Source: Ahaetulla prasina (taxonomy: Eukaryota > Chordata > Lepidosauria > Squamata > Colubridae). From it: a DNA stretch of 64,000 nucleotides. Shown here piece after piece: positions 53,301 through 56,300 of the stretch (position 1 is the first letter of the stretch; each line of letters begins with the position of its first letter). The notes under the pieces were generated by a model. That model was given only the letters and a program-made list of their open reading frames with translations. It searched no databases and had not been told where the DNA came from. Position numbers and translations under genes: made by a program. The stretch is taken from the NCBI RefSeq assembly GCF_028640845.1, contig NC_080539.1, positions 103,008,554-103,072,553 on the forward strand, given 5' to 3'.

Positions 53301-56300
53301 CAGGCATTTTTAATTCCTAGAAAATAATGATAACTTACACTGTTAAAAGAAAGAATAATATGGTTGGAGTAATGGCTACAGTGCTGCATTGGGTAATGTT
53401 GGTTTAATGATAGTTTTCTGGGTAAATTTTAGATATGGCTCTGTTTTTATCAACCAATCCCCCACTACCACTGGAATACCTGTTCAGTTTTGAAGAAGCT
53501 CTAAATACCAATATGATGAATAAAATCAAAATAAATAATTGTCATGACTTTGCATACTACCTACAGATATGATTTGTACCATAATATGGCTGAATCAGAT
53601 TTGGTTATGGAAAAAAAATAAGAACTAAATAGATGTTTTAGGACAATAAAAACACTGGAATAACCTCTCATTCATACTGTAGGTCTTTCCTAAAAAAGAA
53701 GTCCACAAGGAGTCAGATGTTCCTTTAGTTAAAGTAAAATGAGATACACACACACATAAACACACGGAGAAACAGGTAGGTTAGTAGGTAAGTAGGCTGG
53801 TGGTTCCCCCACCCCGTGCCCTGTTTTGGCTGCCAGAGGCACCATGGGCTGGTCCTTTGCTATGTCCAGGCAGACCCCACGGACCACATTTAAGTACCCC
53901 ATAGGCTGCATCCTGGGGTGAAATCCAGCAGGTTCTAACAGGTAGCAGAAATTTTGAGTAGTTTGGAGAACCGGCAAATACCACCTCTAGCTGACCCTAG
54001 AGTGGGGTGGGAATGGAGATTTTGTAATATCCTTCCCCTGCCACGCCCACCAAGCCACGCCCACAGAACCAGAAGGGAAAAATTTTGAATTTCACCCCAA
54101 CTGCATCTGGCCCACGGGCCTTGATGTTCTAATACAATAATAGAACATTAATAGGAAAGTAAGTGAGCAGCTTACAAACCTGTACAAAAAGTTGAAGAAA
54201 AGTTCTGGAGAGCTGAATCCACTTCTTCTACTGTAGCAAAAGCTATAAGATGAGGAAGGAGAGCTTCAAGAGACTGAATAAACAATCTGGCACTCTGCTG
54301 ATCTGCTTCCTGGTTCTTAAGTAGCTTCAAGGAAAGGGCAGCAGTTCGTAAAGACTTGTGACCAGGGCAATCTCGTGGCGTCTGTTCTTCATCAGCTAAA
54401 GAACAGTTATCCGAACCTATATCCGACACATCTGACCTTCCAGAGTCTTTTTCTGCTGCCATGGAATATTGGTCACATGAATCAAATTCAGTTCTAGAAA
54501 GATCCTGGTCTTCAACACTGAAATTACTCTCGCTGTATCTAGATCCACACGAACGGGCCTTGCAATCAACAGAAAGGAAATTAGTTATATCTGGATAGAC
54601 AACATTATGGCTCCGTTGAACTACATCCGGTTGGTCAATTGTTTCTGATTCTGGCTCTTTATAATGAATTTCTTTGCCTGCTTGTCCAGCTGGGGATTGC
54701 AAAGAATTTTTACGAATGTCAGAATCTGGTGTCGTCTGTCCCATATCTCCTTCTAGGGTTGTCTGACCAGTATCTGTGGTAACACTAATACTAATGTCAG
54801 GACTCTTTTCATGGCCTGGCTCCCAGGCGGCATGTTCTGATGATAGAATACGTCTTTGCCACCTAAAATCAGCATCATTGATCTCCATGGAATCTCTACT
54901 GGTCTCAGACCCCTCTTTTAAGTCGTCCAGCCGTCGGAGAAGCAGATGCACTTGCTCCTGATCAAGACCCTTTCCTTGACTTAACTCATCCAGAGTTCCA
55001 AGCAGGGCACAGACACAGGACACTGAGGCATAGCAGGCTTCAATGCCACCTTTTATGCAGGCTTCAGTCATCCCATCCAAGATTCTACAGCGTGAAGAAG
55101 GATAAGACATTCTTTACTGTTATGCCCAGGCGTTGGCTGCTGGGGGTTCAAAGGGGTTCGGGAGAACCTCTAGCTAAGATTCTGTGCAGTTCAGAGAACC
55201 CCAAAATTCCACTCCTGGCTGGCCTCTCCCCCCCCTCTGCTCCCAGGAGTCCCCATGCGGCTTGTTTTGGATGCAGGTAAGTGCAGGGCGCATGTGGAGG
55301 CTCAAAGAAGGCAAAAAACGGGCCTACTGGATGTTTGGGCCTTCGGAACCTGGGGAGGCAATTTTCGCCCTCCTGGAGGCTTGAGGAAAGCCTCCGGAGC
55401 CCAGGGACGGCAAAAACGCCTTCGTGCGGTGGTGCTGGAGGCGGACTAGGCCATGCCCACTATGGCCACGCCCACCCAGCAACCTGGCAGAGAACCCCTT
55501 GCTAGAATTTTTGAAGCCCACCCCTGATTATGCCTCCTAAGTCAATTATACAATGGATAAAGAATTTATACTGTAAAACAGAAGGATGGTTTCATCTCTT
55601 TGGTAATGAGAGAGCAGTTGATTAATTGAATCCATGTGATTAATTAACAAAGGCATTATCTGATAAAGCAGATTCTTGCCTTTGATTGTATTCCAGTCAT
55701 TGATTGTATTCCAAAGGAGAAATCCTACAGATGTTGTAATTACATTTTTTTCCCTGTTGTGTCAGAATATCTATGATGCATACCTGCATTTTTTAGACCC
55801 AAAGGTCTTTATTCTGAACTGAAGAAGCTTCTTGGATAAGAAGCAAAACATATTCAAGGAAAAAACGAAGCCCAGTTATATTTTTAAAAAGCAACTTTGG
55901 GACAAACACGACCCGAGAATCTCCATTAGACATTTTGCTCATTTTAGAATTATTTAACAGATTCTTAGCCTTTTAGATCTGCACACTCAGTTGAAGAAGA
56001 CTCCTAATTAGAATGATGGAAAGCCTACTGAATGAAATACTGTCAAAGAAGAAAATATTTTGTTCAAGCAATCAAGTAATACAGTTATCAAACATTGAAA
56101 AACAATGGGATACATACAATTTAAGAAGGTCCAGGTGGGATTTTCTTTTTGAAATGGATCTCTTTCTTGATTCTGGTTCTGTGGAGCAGGGACCTGCTAA
56201 ATCACAAAGCCGCCGAGGACTTCCAAGTATCTAAATATAATGCAATTTAGCAACATCCAATAAATACATTATTTTAAAGTCACTTTGAGATGGGCAGCAC

